From NCBI GenBank assembly GCA_900770805.1, contig CAAGLP010000105.1, forward strand, positions 1-6,408: a stretch of 6,408 nucleotides of DNA. Direction: 5' to 3'. Below the pieces are notes generated by a model that worked only from the letters and a program-made list of their open reading frames with translations, searched no databases and had not been told where the DNA came from. The DNA comes from an uncultured Paraprevotella sp. (GTDB lineage: Bacteria; Bacteroidota; Bacteroidia; Bacteroidales; Bacteroidaceae). Within the stretch, counting starts at the first letter, position 1. Every line of letters begins with the position of its first letter. Below are positions 1-5,829 of this stretch, piece by piece. Made by a program: the position numbers and the translations under genes.

Positions 1-394
1 CAATAATCACCGACGGTGTGCCCTGCAGAAGGTCGGTAAGATAACTTACTGCCTGAGCGAAGCGGCTCTTGCTGTTCTCTGCCAGGAATGCACCGCACAG
101 GATACCCGTGGGGACGGCAACGGCAACAGCCATGCCCAGCATTATCATCGTGCCAATGATACCGTTGGCAATGCCACCGGGGATAGGCTTGCCTGCCTCG
201 ATGGCCTTCATGGCCTTATAGGCCGTAGGGGTAGGCTCGGTAAAGAACGACCACGACAACTGGTCGTAACCACGAATTATCACCTCTCCCGAAATGGCGA
301 GCAAAGGAACTGCTGTAAGCATGGCAAGAAAGCACACACCACAGAGCATAAGTTTGTCCTTTGCCAACCGGTTTCTAAGTTTGAATGTAGTCAT
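1..394 (-). CDS. pstA: Phosphate ABC transporter permease PstA (partial, C-terminus off window)
   Basis: This is one of the two inner-membrane permeases that form the phosphate channel of the PstSCAB importer. Only the first 131 residues are in the window; the gene runs off the left edge. The ATG at 394-392 overlaps the pstC stop as ATGA, which suggests translational coupling. A hydrophobic segment at about residues 16-36 is the first membrane helix. A periplasmic loop holding SWSFFTEPTP (about 47-56) follows, then the typical PstA stretch PGGIANGIIGT (72-82) leading into a second helix. The last visible residues, DLLQGTPSVI (121-130), match the family motif that precedes the conserved permease core. 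The EAA loop that contacts PstB lies outside the window. The assignment rests on these motifs and on the position directly after pstC; pstB and phoU would be expected further left. Confidence 0.93.
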   Translation of the reverse strand, partial: MTTFKLRNRLAKDKLMLCGVCFLAMLTAVPLLAISGEVIIRGYDQLSWSFFTEPTPTAYKAMKAIEAGKPIPGGIANGIIGTMIMLGMAVAVAVPTGILCGAFLAENSKSRFAQAVSYLTDLLQGTPSVII

Positions 395-1245
395 ATTCTT
401 GCACGTTTAATCATTATCTTTCCCGCCATGTTGATTGCTGCTGTTATCAGGAAAAGAATCAAACCGATAGCAATGAGCGATGAGAGGCGCAAATCATCTG
501 CCTCGCCAAATTGGTTAGCAATGATTGATGCCATCGAATTGCCCGTGGAAGTTATCGATTGGGGGATGTCATTGGTATTGCCAATCAGCATGGTCACCGT
601 CATCGTCTCGCCCAAAGCACGCCCTATGGCAAGGACATACGAAGAGAAGATACCCGAACCTGCAACGGGGAATACCACCTTGCGTACAACCTCGGCTCTC
701 GTTGCCCCAAGACTGTATGCACCCTCCTTCAGGTCGTTTGGCACCATCTTTATGAACTCGACACTGAGCGATGCTGCATAGGGGATGATCATGATGGCCA
801 GCACCAATGAAGCGGTGAGTATGCCCGACCCCTGTGGCGAAATGTTGAGAGCCATAATGACAGGACGCAGGGTGTAGAATCCCCACAAGCCATAGATGAT
901 AGAGGGGATACCTGCCAGCAAATCGGTTACGGTACTGAGCAGAGCAGCAACCTTTGTGCCCTTGAAATACTCGCCCACGAACAAGGCAACGGGGAGTGAA
1001 AAGGGTATGCAGAAGATGAGGGCCAGGAGTGTAGTGAGCAGTGTGCCCGTGATGAATGGCAATGCCCCATACTGCTCGGCACCCTCGGTGTAGTTCCACT
1101 CCGATGAGGTGAGGAACCTGAAGAACCCGAAATGCTCGAAAGCATCGTAAGCATCAGTGACGAGGGCGTAAACCACACCCCCGCACACTACAGGTACTAC
1201 CAATGCCGCTATAAAAAGGAAACCTCTGTATAGTTTGTCATTCAT
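391..1245 (-). CDS. pstC: Phosphate ABC transporter permease PstC
   Basis: This is the partner permease of PstA in the high-affinity phosphate importer. The 284 residues show about six hydrophobic segments: roughly 7-29, 63-90, 108-130, 141-165, 198-222 and 252-275. The cytoplasmic EAA loop that docks on the ATPase PstB is visible at 174-193 (EGAYSLGAT...VVFP, with the conserved Gly at 180). The Pst signature GRALGETMTVTMLIGN follows at 208-223, and LLAGIPSIIYGLWGF lies at 109-123. The length is slightly short for PstC but complete. The ATG at 1245 lies 13 bases after the pstS stop, and the preceding bases are A-rich with no clear Shine-Dalgarno, as is common in Bacteroidetes. The stop overlaps the pstA start. 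Expression is probably from the promoter upstream of the porin. Confidence 0.96.
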   Translation of the reverse strand: MNDKLYRGFLFIAALVVPVVCGGVVYALVTDAYDAFEHFGFFRFLTSSEWNYTEGAEQYGALPFITGTLLTTLLALIFCIPFSLPVALFVGEYFKGTKVAALLSTVTDLLAGIPSIIYGLWGFYTLRPVIMALNISPQGSGILTASLVLAIMIIPYAASLSVEFIKMVPNDLKEGAYSLGATRAEVVRKVVFPVAGSGIFSSYVLAIGRALGETMTVTMLIGNTNDIPQSITSTGNSMASIIANQFGEADDLRLSSLIAIGLILFLITAAINMAGKIMIKRARI

Positions 1246-1258
1246 AGTTTCATGATTG

Positions 1259-2317
1259 TTACAGTATTGTCATTCCATCATAGGTTACCGTATGCAGATT
1301 CTTCATGCTCTGCTCCCTGGCCTTCTGTGGAAGGGGAGCATAGTGTACCTCTGAGGTAATGCCCTGTGCCTCGTCCGAGAGGATGTACTTCAGGAGGTCA
1401 AGTGTGGCAATTGCCTGCTCCTTTGAGCGGTCGGAATAGTTCTGCTCCTTGTAGATAATCATCCATGTGAATGTGGAGATGGGGTATGCACCAGCCGCAT
1501 CAGAATTGGTTATTGAGCAACGTGTGTCGGCAGGGATTTCTCCGGAAGCGGCTGCCGAGATGCTTGTTGATGTTGGCTCTACAAACTCGCCCTGCTGGTT
1601 CTGAACCTTTGCGTATGTTATCTTCTGTGCAAAGGCATACTCCGACCCTACATAGCCAATAGAGTTCTTTGTCTGCTTGATTACACCTGCCACACCAGGA
1701 TTGCCCTTTGCAGCCTGCCCTGAGGGGAAGTTTACCGACTTGCCGGCACCGAACTTCTCTTTCCACATGGGGCTGGCCTTTGTAAGATAGTCGGTGAATA
1801 CGAAGGTAGTGCCCGAACCATCTGAACGGAATACGGGTATAATAGCCTCGGCAGGGAGTTGAGCATTGGGATTGAGAGTGGCCAGGCGCTCGTCGTTCCA
1901 CATCTTTATATTACCTGCAAAAATATCGGCAATCACCTCGCCTGAAAGGTTGAGTTCGCCTACTCCCTCAAGATTATAGGCAAGAACCACTGCACCCATA
2001 CAGGTGGGGACATGAAGCACCTCGGGCATATCGGCCATCTCCTTGTCAGTGAGAAAAGCATCGCTGCCTGCAAAATCTACAATCTTGTCGCGCAGGTTGC
2101 GCACACCGCCACCCGAACCTATGCCTCCGTATGCCACGGCATCGCCATTAAGCAGGGAAAACTGCTCGAAGACCACATTATAGAAAGGCAGAGGAAAGGT
2201 TGCACCTGCACCGGAAAGTTCCTGTGCCTCACGTCCCTCGCCTGTCGCTTTTCCGCCACAAGATACCATGGCAAGGGCGAGCATCAGCACCATTGCTGAC
2301 AAAAACATCTTTTTCAT
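1259..2317 (-). CDS. pstS: Phosphate-binding lipoprotein PstS
   Basis: This is the substrate-binding protein of the Pst system, which captures inorganic phosphate in the periplasm and delivers it to PstC/PstA. The 352-residue protein begins with a lipoprotein signal: basic MKKM, a hydrophobic core and a lipobox ending SCGG, so Cys20 is the likely lipidation site. Phosphate-loop motifs of the PstS family are present in order: GAGATFPLPFY (36-46), GSGGG (67-71), DFAGSD (81-86), RSDGSGTTFVF (164-174), KGNPGVAG (204-211) and IGYVG (220-224). The start at 2317 is supported by the signal peptide and by AGGA on the minus strand (2326-2323), five bases before the ATG. The gene lies 45 bases after the porin stop with no TAnnTTTG box between them, so it is probably cotranscribed with the porin. 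Confidence 0.97.
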   Translation of the reverse strand: MKKMFLSAMVLMLALAMVSCGGKATGEGREAQELSGAGATFPLPFYNVVFEQFSLLNGDAVAYGGIGSGGGVRNLRDKIVDFAGSDAFLTDKEMADMPEVLHVPTCMGAVVLAYNLEGVGELNLSGEVIADIFAGNIKMWNDERLATLNPNAQLPAEAIIPVFRSDGSGTTFVFTDYLTKASPMWKEKFGAGKSVNFPSGQAAKGNPGVAGVIKQTKNSIGYVGSEYAFAQKITYAKVQNQQGEFVEPTSTSISAAASGEIPADTRCSITNSDAAGAYPISTFTWMIIYKEQNYSDRSKEQAIATLDLLKYILSDEAQGITSEVHYAPLPQKAREQSMKNLHTVTYDGMTIL

Positions 2318-2362
2318 AATATTCCTATTTTAGTATTGTAATAATATCTAAATATTTGTGGA

Positions 2363-3346
2363 TTAAATACCGAAATAGCAACTCACGTAGGCAGAATACC
2401 GGTTGTCCGCACCGTCGGACTTGGGCATGCTCATGCGGACGTTGGGGGCAACCTTGACATACTTGCCCAACTTGAACTGGGCGCCCAGGATGGCCGAGGA
2501 CTCGTCCTTCTCCACATTCCACTTGTCCTTGGAATAGACGTCGTCGAAGCGGGCATAGAGGTCTGCGCACTTTGATAGTTTTGCAGAGGCAAACACCGAA
2601 TAGCCATACTGGTCGGCATCCTGCTTGTAGGAGGCATTCCACATATGGTTGTACTCGGCACCTACGGTAAACCTTTCCATCTTGTAACCCACAAAGGCTG
2701 CCATGTTTACTGTGTTCTTCTTGCCCTCCTCGGCCGCCTCGTTCAAACCTCCGTACAAACGGATTTGAAAGCCTTTAACGGGTGTCAGCGTCATGCCCAA
2801 GCCATAGTTGAAACCATCCTTCACCTGAATCTTCTTGTACCCCTCGCCATTCACTATAATGGCATCGGCAGAAAGCCAATCGGTGAACTTGTACGATGCA
2901 GAAACACCCAGGTCGGCACTGCTACCGAACTTGTACTTGTCCTGGAAGGACTTCATCACATAGCGGTAGCCCCAGAACTTTTCCTGAAAGTTGAACTGCG
3001 TGGTGGAGATAAGGCCACCTGCCAATGTCAGTTTGCCCTTCTTCCATTGTATCAGGGCATTCTTTACATAGAAGATACGGTGGTAGTCGTCCACCTTGGA
3101 GGACTTGCCTATGTCGGCCACGCCCTTCACACTCAATCCCTTGCCCAGATTGTACTCGTAACCCAGATAACTTCTCTCCAACTCAAACCCACGGTCGTCG
3201 TTCTCTGCACCGAAACCCGTGTGCAGGTTGGCAAACACCTGGATGATGGGCTTGCCCTTGGGTTCTTCCTTCACTTTGGTATCCTGAGCCTGTGCCACGA
3301 TACCCATGCCGGCAAATGCCATGGCAATAATCATTCTTCTTTTCAT
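2363..3346 (-). CDS. Outer-membrane beta-barrel porin, probably phosphate-selective (OprO/OprP-like)
   Basis: This 327-residue protein has a cleavable signal peptide (MKRRM, hydrophobic stretch, AQA then Q at about 20/21). The mature part shows alternating hydrophobic/polar strands with many Tyr, Phe, Gly and Lys and no long hydrophobic helix. Barrel-like segments include SYLGYEYNLGKGLSVKGVADI (pieces of 59-79), TLAGGLI, FQIRLYGG and FTVGAEYNH. It ends YVSCYFGI, an aromatic-rich terminal strand as in outer-membrane porins. It resembles small porins of the O/P type, but is shorter than Pseudomonas OprP. As the first gene of the pst operon, its likely job is phosphate passage through the outer membrane; that substrate is inferred from context, not seen in the sequence. 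It has no obvious Shine-Dalgarno before its ATG. A generic porin is the main alternative. Confidence 0.82.
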   Translation of the reverse strand: MKRRMIIAMAFAGMGIVAQAQDTKVKEEPKGKPIIQVFANLHTGFGAENDDRGFELERSYLGYEYNLGKGLSVKGVADIGKSSKVDDYHRIFYVKNALIQWKKGKLTLAGGLISTTQFNFQEKFWGYRYVMKSFQDKYKFGSSADLGVSASYKFTDWLSADAIIVNGEGYKKIQVKDGFNYGLGMTLTPVKGFQIRLYGGLNEAAEEGKKNTVNMAAFVGYKMERFTVGAEYNHMWNASYKQDADQYGYSVFASAKLSKCADLYARFDDVYSKDKWNVEKDESSAILGAQFKLGKYVKVAPNVRMSMPKSDGADNRYSAYVSCYFGI

Positions 3347-3352
3347 AGTTTA

Positions 3353-3379
3353 CGGTGTCCGTTTCTTGTTTGGACACCG
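3353..3379 (-). repeat. Perfect 8-bp inverted repeat filling the porin leader
   Basis: CGGTGTCC (3353-3360) and GGACACCG (3372-3379) are exact reverse complements around an 11-base loop. On the minus strand the repeat starts immediately after the predicted -7 box and ends six bases (TAAACT) before the porin ATG. It therefore occupies nearly the whole predicted initially transcribed region. If transcription starts about four bases after the box, only part of the first arm is in the RNA, leaving a short 5'-terminal stem. It could act as a DNA operator or as an mRNA 5' stem-loop; the role is inferred. Confidence 0.6.
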
Positions 3380-3387
3380 CAAAAGTA
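3380..3387 (-). promoter_or_regulatory. Bacteroidetes -7 promoter element for the porin-pst operon
   Basis: On the minus strand these bases read TACTTTTG, an exact match to the Bacteroidetes -7 consensus TAnnTTTG. It lies 33 bases before the porin ATG, so transcription would start near 3376. There is no TTTG or TTG at the usual 19-21 base distance upstream; the nearest candidate is 25 bases away. A missing -33 element is what an activator-dependent promoter would show. Confidence 0.65.
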
Positions 3388-3397
3388 GGGGTATAAG

Positions 3398-3415
3398 GCT
3401 TCAATATTGTTTCAA
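3398..3415 (-). promoter_or_regulatory. Candidate PhoB-binding direct repeat (Pho box)
   Basis: The minus strand reads TTGAAAC, AATA, TTGAAGC. These are two 7-bp units differing at one base and separated by a 4-bp A/T spacer, giving an 11-bp period. The downstream unit ends exactly 10 bases before the -7 box. OmpR/PhoB-family regulators bind head-to-tail 11-bp repeats, and Pho boxes in other bacteria sit at this distance in place of the -35. Weaker units continue the phase on the plus strand as GTTAGGC (3420-3426) and GTTAAAA (3431-3437). The sequence differs from the enterobacterial CTGTCAT unit, so the assignment rests on geometry and neighbouring phoB. Confidence 0.5.
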
Positions 3416-3512
3416 AAAAGTTAGGCTTTGGTTAAAAGCGCCACAAGGCATGGAATATGTTACATTTTTATTAAATCTCCTAGCAGACGGTACATGGTAT
3501 GCAATTTCTCAC

Positions 3513-3520
3513 TATTTTTG
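3513..3520 (+). promoter_or_regulatory. Bacteroidetes -7 promoter element for phoBR
   Basis: TATTTTTG is an exact TAnnTTTG match, 26 bases before the response regulator ATG. It predicts transcription from about 3524 and an A/U-rich leader of about 23 bases ending in AAGGT just before the start. No clear TTG is visible at the -33 position. This and the porin promoter are divergent, with their -7 boxes about 125 bases apart. Confidence 0.6.
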
Positions 3521-3546
3521 CATCGCAATAATATTATATATAAGGT

Positions 3547-4251
3547 ATGGACACAACAACGAAACGCATACTCATAGTGGACGACGAGGAGACACTCTGC
3601 GAGGTATTACAACTGAACCTTGAGAATGAAGGGTATGATGTGGATATCGCCTTCAGTGCAGAGCAGGCCTTGACACTGGATTTACCAAGCTATTCGTTGA
3701 TTCTACTCGATATCATGATGGGGGAGATAAGTGGAATAAAAATGGCCAAAATGCTTAAATCCAACACCAAGACTGCCAATATTCCGATTATCTTCTGCAC
3801 AGCGAAGGATACAGAGGACGATATGGTAATGGGGCTTAACCTTGGCGCCGACGACTATATAGCCAAGCCATACACCGTACGCAATGTCGTTGCCAGAGTA
3901 AAGAGCGTGTTGCGTCGTACATCCGCAAAGAAGAACAGCAATCCCGTGGCAGAGAAGAGAAATGTGCTACAAGTAGATGGATTGGTATTGGACTTGGAAT
4001 TCAAGCGTTGTATGGTTGACGGAGTGGAGGTGAAAATGGCAAAAAAGGAATTTGAAATCCTGGCATATCTCATTTCGCACCGTGGTACAATATGCTCTCG
4101 CGAACAAATTCTGGGCAAGGTGTGGAAAAATGAGGTGGTTGTATTGGACCGCACCATAGATGTTAATATCACTCGTGTACGTAATAAAATAGGAGCCTAC
4201 GGCTCGTATATTGTCACTCGTTCTGGTTATGGCTATGGCTTCCGCGACTAA
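3547..4251 (+). CDS. phoB: PhoB-type response regulator (OmpR/PhoB family)
   Basis: This DNA-binding response regulator probably controls the phosphate regulon. Its 234 residues are the normal length for the OmpR/PhoB family. The receiver domain (about 6-123) has every key residue: acidic pair Asp12/Asp13, phospho-acceptor Asp55 in LILLDIMM, Thr85 in FCTAKD, and Lys107 in IAKPY. A short linker (about 124-138) leads to a winged-helix domain (about 139-233) with the family pattern KEFEILAYLISHRG (167-180), a recognition helix in LDRTIDVNITRVRNKIG (200-216), and the wing hairpin TRSGYGYGF (224-232). The name phoB rests on divergence from the pst operon and on the downstream PhoR-like kinase; sequence alone supports only the family. 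The ATG at 3547 has AAGG unusually close upstream. The 3' end overlaps the kinase gene. Confidence 0.9.
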   Translation: MDTTTKRILIVDDEETLCEVLQLNLENEGYDVDIAFSAEQALTLDLPSYSLILLDIMMGEISGIKMAKMLKSNTKTANIPIIFCTAKDTEDDMVMGLNLGADDYIAKPYTVRNVVARVKSVLRRTSAKKNSNPVAEKRNVLQVDGLVLDLEFKRCMVDGVEVKMAKKEFEILAYLISHRGTICSREQILGKVWKNEVVVLDRTIDVNITRVRNKIGAYGSYIVTRSGYGYGFRD

Positions 4252-5554
4252 ACTTTCATATCACAAAAGACTACTCATACAATTGCTCACTTACACCTGG
4301 GCAATCGTCCTGTGCTTCGTGGGATTCCAGTATATACGCGAAAAAGAGTACAAATCGGATTTTCTCAGCGCGCAATTGCAACAATACAACCTCTACCTGC
4401 TTACTCAAATAGAGGATGGTGAAGAATGTGAAGAATATGAACAGTATATACTTTCGCACGAAAAACCGTTCGACGATCTTCGCATCTCAGTTATCACACT
4501 CTCGGGAAACGTTGTTTACGACAACACCATCTCATTCGACTCTCTTGACAATCACTGCAACCGTCCTGAGGTGGCCAAGGCTCTGAAGAATGGCTATGCA
4601 TATCATATAGGCCGTCAATCAGCCAGCGATGGAAGAGAATACTTCTACTCTGCCACACGTGGAAAAAACGTTGTTATACGTACTGCCATACCCTATTCCA
4701 CATCGTTGAGCGAGTTACTGGAGGCCGACTGGACATTCCTTTTTGTGATGATTGCCATTAGTTTGGCCATGAGTATTCTGGCTTACTTTAGCACACGTAA
4801 ACTGGGCAAAGACATAGAAAGGGTAAACAGATTTGAATCGGAGCAAGAAAAAAACCGAATTAAGCGCCAACTTAGCAACAACATCAACCACGAATTGAAA
4901 ACACCAGTCGCTTCCATACAGGTCTGTCTTGAAACCCTGCTTTCCGGTATCGCTCTAAGTGAGGAAAAACGCCAAGAACTCATTGCTCGATGCTATACAC
5001 ACAATGAACGTCTACGACGACTCTTGAACGATGTCTCGCTAATAACAAGACTGGAAGACGGAAGCCAACTGATCAGCATTGAGAATGTCAATATAAACAA
5101 CATTCTGCAGGAAATCTCAGAAGAGCTAAAAGTATTTCCTCCAGAAGAGCGCCTTGAACTACACGCCCAATTCAACGAAGAGGTTACACTAGCCGGTAAT
5201 AATTCTCTAATTGGCTCAATATTCAGCAACTTAACTGAGAATGCCATTGCTTATTCTGGTGGCAGGAATATTTATATCAGCCTTCTGGAGAATACCGAAA
5301 AACTATGTCGTATCAGGTTTGAAGACGATGGACAAGGCGTTGACCCCAAACATCTAAGCAGGCTATTTGAACGCTTTTATCGCATAGATAAGGGACGCTC
5401 ACGCAAATTAGGCGGCACTGGCTTGGGGCTTTCCATAGTGAAACACGCCGTTCTCTTCCATGGTGGCACTATCACAGCAAATAACAGACCGGAAGGGGGC
5501 TTACGCTTTGATTTTACCCTGATGAAACGACAGGATAATGAAAACTTGGCATAG
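4229..5554 (+). CDS. phoR: PhoR-type membrane sensor histidine kinase
   Basis: This is the presumed partner of PhoB: it autophosphorylates on histidine and transfers the phosphate to the regulator. Counting from the ATG at 4229 (441 residues), there are membrane helices at about 17-35 and 169-187. Between them is an extracytoplasmic domain whose stretch LSGNVVYDN...NRPEVAKALKNG (91-122) resembles the PDC/Cache-like sensor of PhoR-type kinases. The dimerisation domain has the H-box NINHELKTP with His221. The ATPase domain has the N-box NLTENAIAYS (334-343), G1 DDGQG (366-370), LFERFYRID (379-387) and G2 GGTGLGLSIV (395-404). Only about 33 residues join helix two to His221, so no PAS domain is present and a HAMP domain is not evident. 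ATG at 4229 or 4235 (M3) are both plausible starts; a TTG at 4211 would be longer. All overlap phoB, implying coupled translation. Confidence 0.88.
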   Translation: MAMASATKLSYHKRLLIQLLTYTWAIVLCFVGFQYIREKEYKSDFLSAQLQQYNLYLLTQIEDGEECEEYEQYILSHEKPFDDLRISVITLSGNVVYDNTISFDSLDNHCNRPEVAKALKNGYAYHIGRQSASDGREYFYSATRGKNVVIRTAIPYSTSLSELLEADWTFLFVMIAISLAMSILAYFSTRKLGKDIERVNRFESEQEKNRIKRQLSNNINHELKTPVASIQVCLETLLSGIALSEEKRQELIARCYTHNERLRRLLNDVSLITRLEDGSQLISIENVNINNILQEISEELKVFPPEERLELHAQFNEEVTLAGNNSLIGSIFSNLTENAIAYSGGRNIYISLLENTEKLCRIRFEDDGQGVDPKHLSRLFERFYRIDKGRSRKLGGTGLGLSIVKHAVLFHGGTITANNRPEGGLRFDFTLMKRQDNENLA

Positions 5555-5615
5555 CACACTACACTAGCAATATCGTTAAACCACACATCTTATTTCTGCA
5601 TACCGTACGGCATTG

Positions 5616-5639
5616 CCAGTACCACCCGTACTGGTACTG
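5616..5639. repeat. Overlapping GTAC-rich inverted repeats
   Basis: Two alternative perfect hairpins share these bases: CCAGTAC (5616-5622) with GTACTGG (5628-5634), and CAGTACCA (5617-5624) with TGGTACTG (5632-5639). They cannot form together. A palindrome, CCGTACGG, lies just upstream at 5603-5610. There is no downstream T-run to make either a clear terminator. Confidence 0.6.
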
Positions 5640-5706
5640 CAGTTTTAATATAGAGGAAACTGGAGTTTTCTCGGGTAAAAACTCCAGTTTCAACGCAGTG
5701 GTACTG
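5617..5706. repeat. Outer 9-bp inverted repeat enclosing a central hairpin
   Basis: CAGTACCAC (5617-5625) is the exact reverse complement of GTGGTACTG (5698-5706). It encloses the strong hairpin at 5656-5691 and competes with the local hairpins at 5616-5639. The nested symmetry could be a structured RNA at the end of the phoR transcript, a bidirectional terminator between convergent genes, or a small dispersed repeat. The enclosed segment contains no TAnnTTTG promoter box. Confidence 0.5.
5656..5691. repeat. Perfect 14-bp hairpin between convergent genes
   Basis: GAAACTGGAGTTTT (5656-5669) pairs perfectly with AAAACTCCAGTTTC (5678-5691) around an eight-base loop. This is the strongest inverted repeat in the window. 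It lies about 100 bases after the phoR stop and about 140 bases after the end of the convergent hemolysin III gene, so transcription termination from either side is plausible. There is no U-tract directly after the stem on either strand, which is atypical for an intrinsic terminator. Confidence 0.7.
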
Positions 5707-5710
5707 AAAG

Positions 5711-5731
5711 ATTGGCTTATTGAGCCAGTTT
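5711..5731 (+). terminator. Weak terminator-like stem-loop after phoR
   Basis: ATTGGCT (5711-5717) and AGCCAGT (5723-5729) form a 7-bp stem with one G-U pair and a five-base loop, followed by only TT before TTTAAAC-like sequence loses the run. The short T-run makes this a weak intrinsic terminator at best. It is the third stem-loop in the phoR 3' region. Confidence 0.3.
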
Positions 5732-5761
5732 AAACAGTGTAGATTAACGATTTTAGTTGAT

Positions 5762-5769
5762 TACCTTTG
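5762..5769 (+). promoter_or_regulatory. Isolated plus-strand TAnnTTTG box
   Basis: TACCTTTG matches the Bacteroidetes -7 consensus exactly, but no plus-strand gene follows it. Transcription from about 5773 would run into the 3' end of the convergent hemolysin III gene as antisense. No TTG lies at the usual -33 spacing, so this may be a chance match or a remnant. Confidence 0.3.
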
Positions 5770-5829
5770 CCTTTATTGTAATAGGGTGGACTCGGATTAA
5801 ACTTGTTTTTAATTCACGTTGACTATACC

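Noticed and set aside
569..1099. 176-codon minus-strand frame inside pstC
   Set aside because: It is an out-of-frame shadow of pstC, rich in His, Cys and Arg and without recognisable motifs, while the pstC frame carries all the family signatures.
2318..2362. Separate promoter for pstS in the porin-pstS gap
   Set aside because: There is no TAnnTTTG match on the minus strand in these 45 bases; only an AGGA ribosome-binding sequence is evident.
2645..3388. 247-codon plus-strand open frame opposite the porin gene
   Set aside because: It is the antisense of a protein with a clear signal peptide and barrel-like pattern; its translation shows no domain, and it would run through the porin promoter.
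5617..5706. Phase-variable invertible promoter flanked by CAGTACCAC repeats
   Set aside because: The arms are only 9 bp, the enclosed segment has no TAnnTTTG box, no recombinase gene is nearby, and no promoter-dependent gene lies at either side. Inversion remains only a remote possibility.
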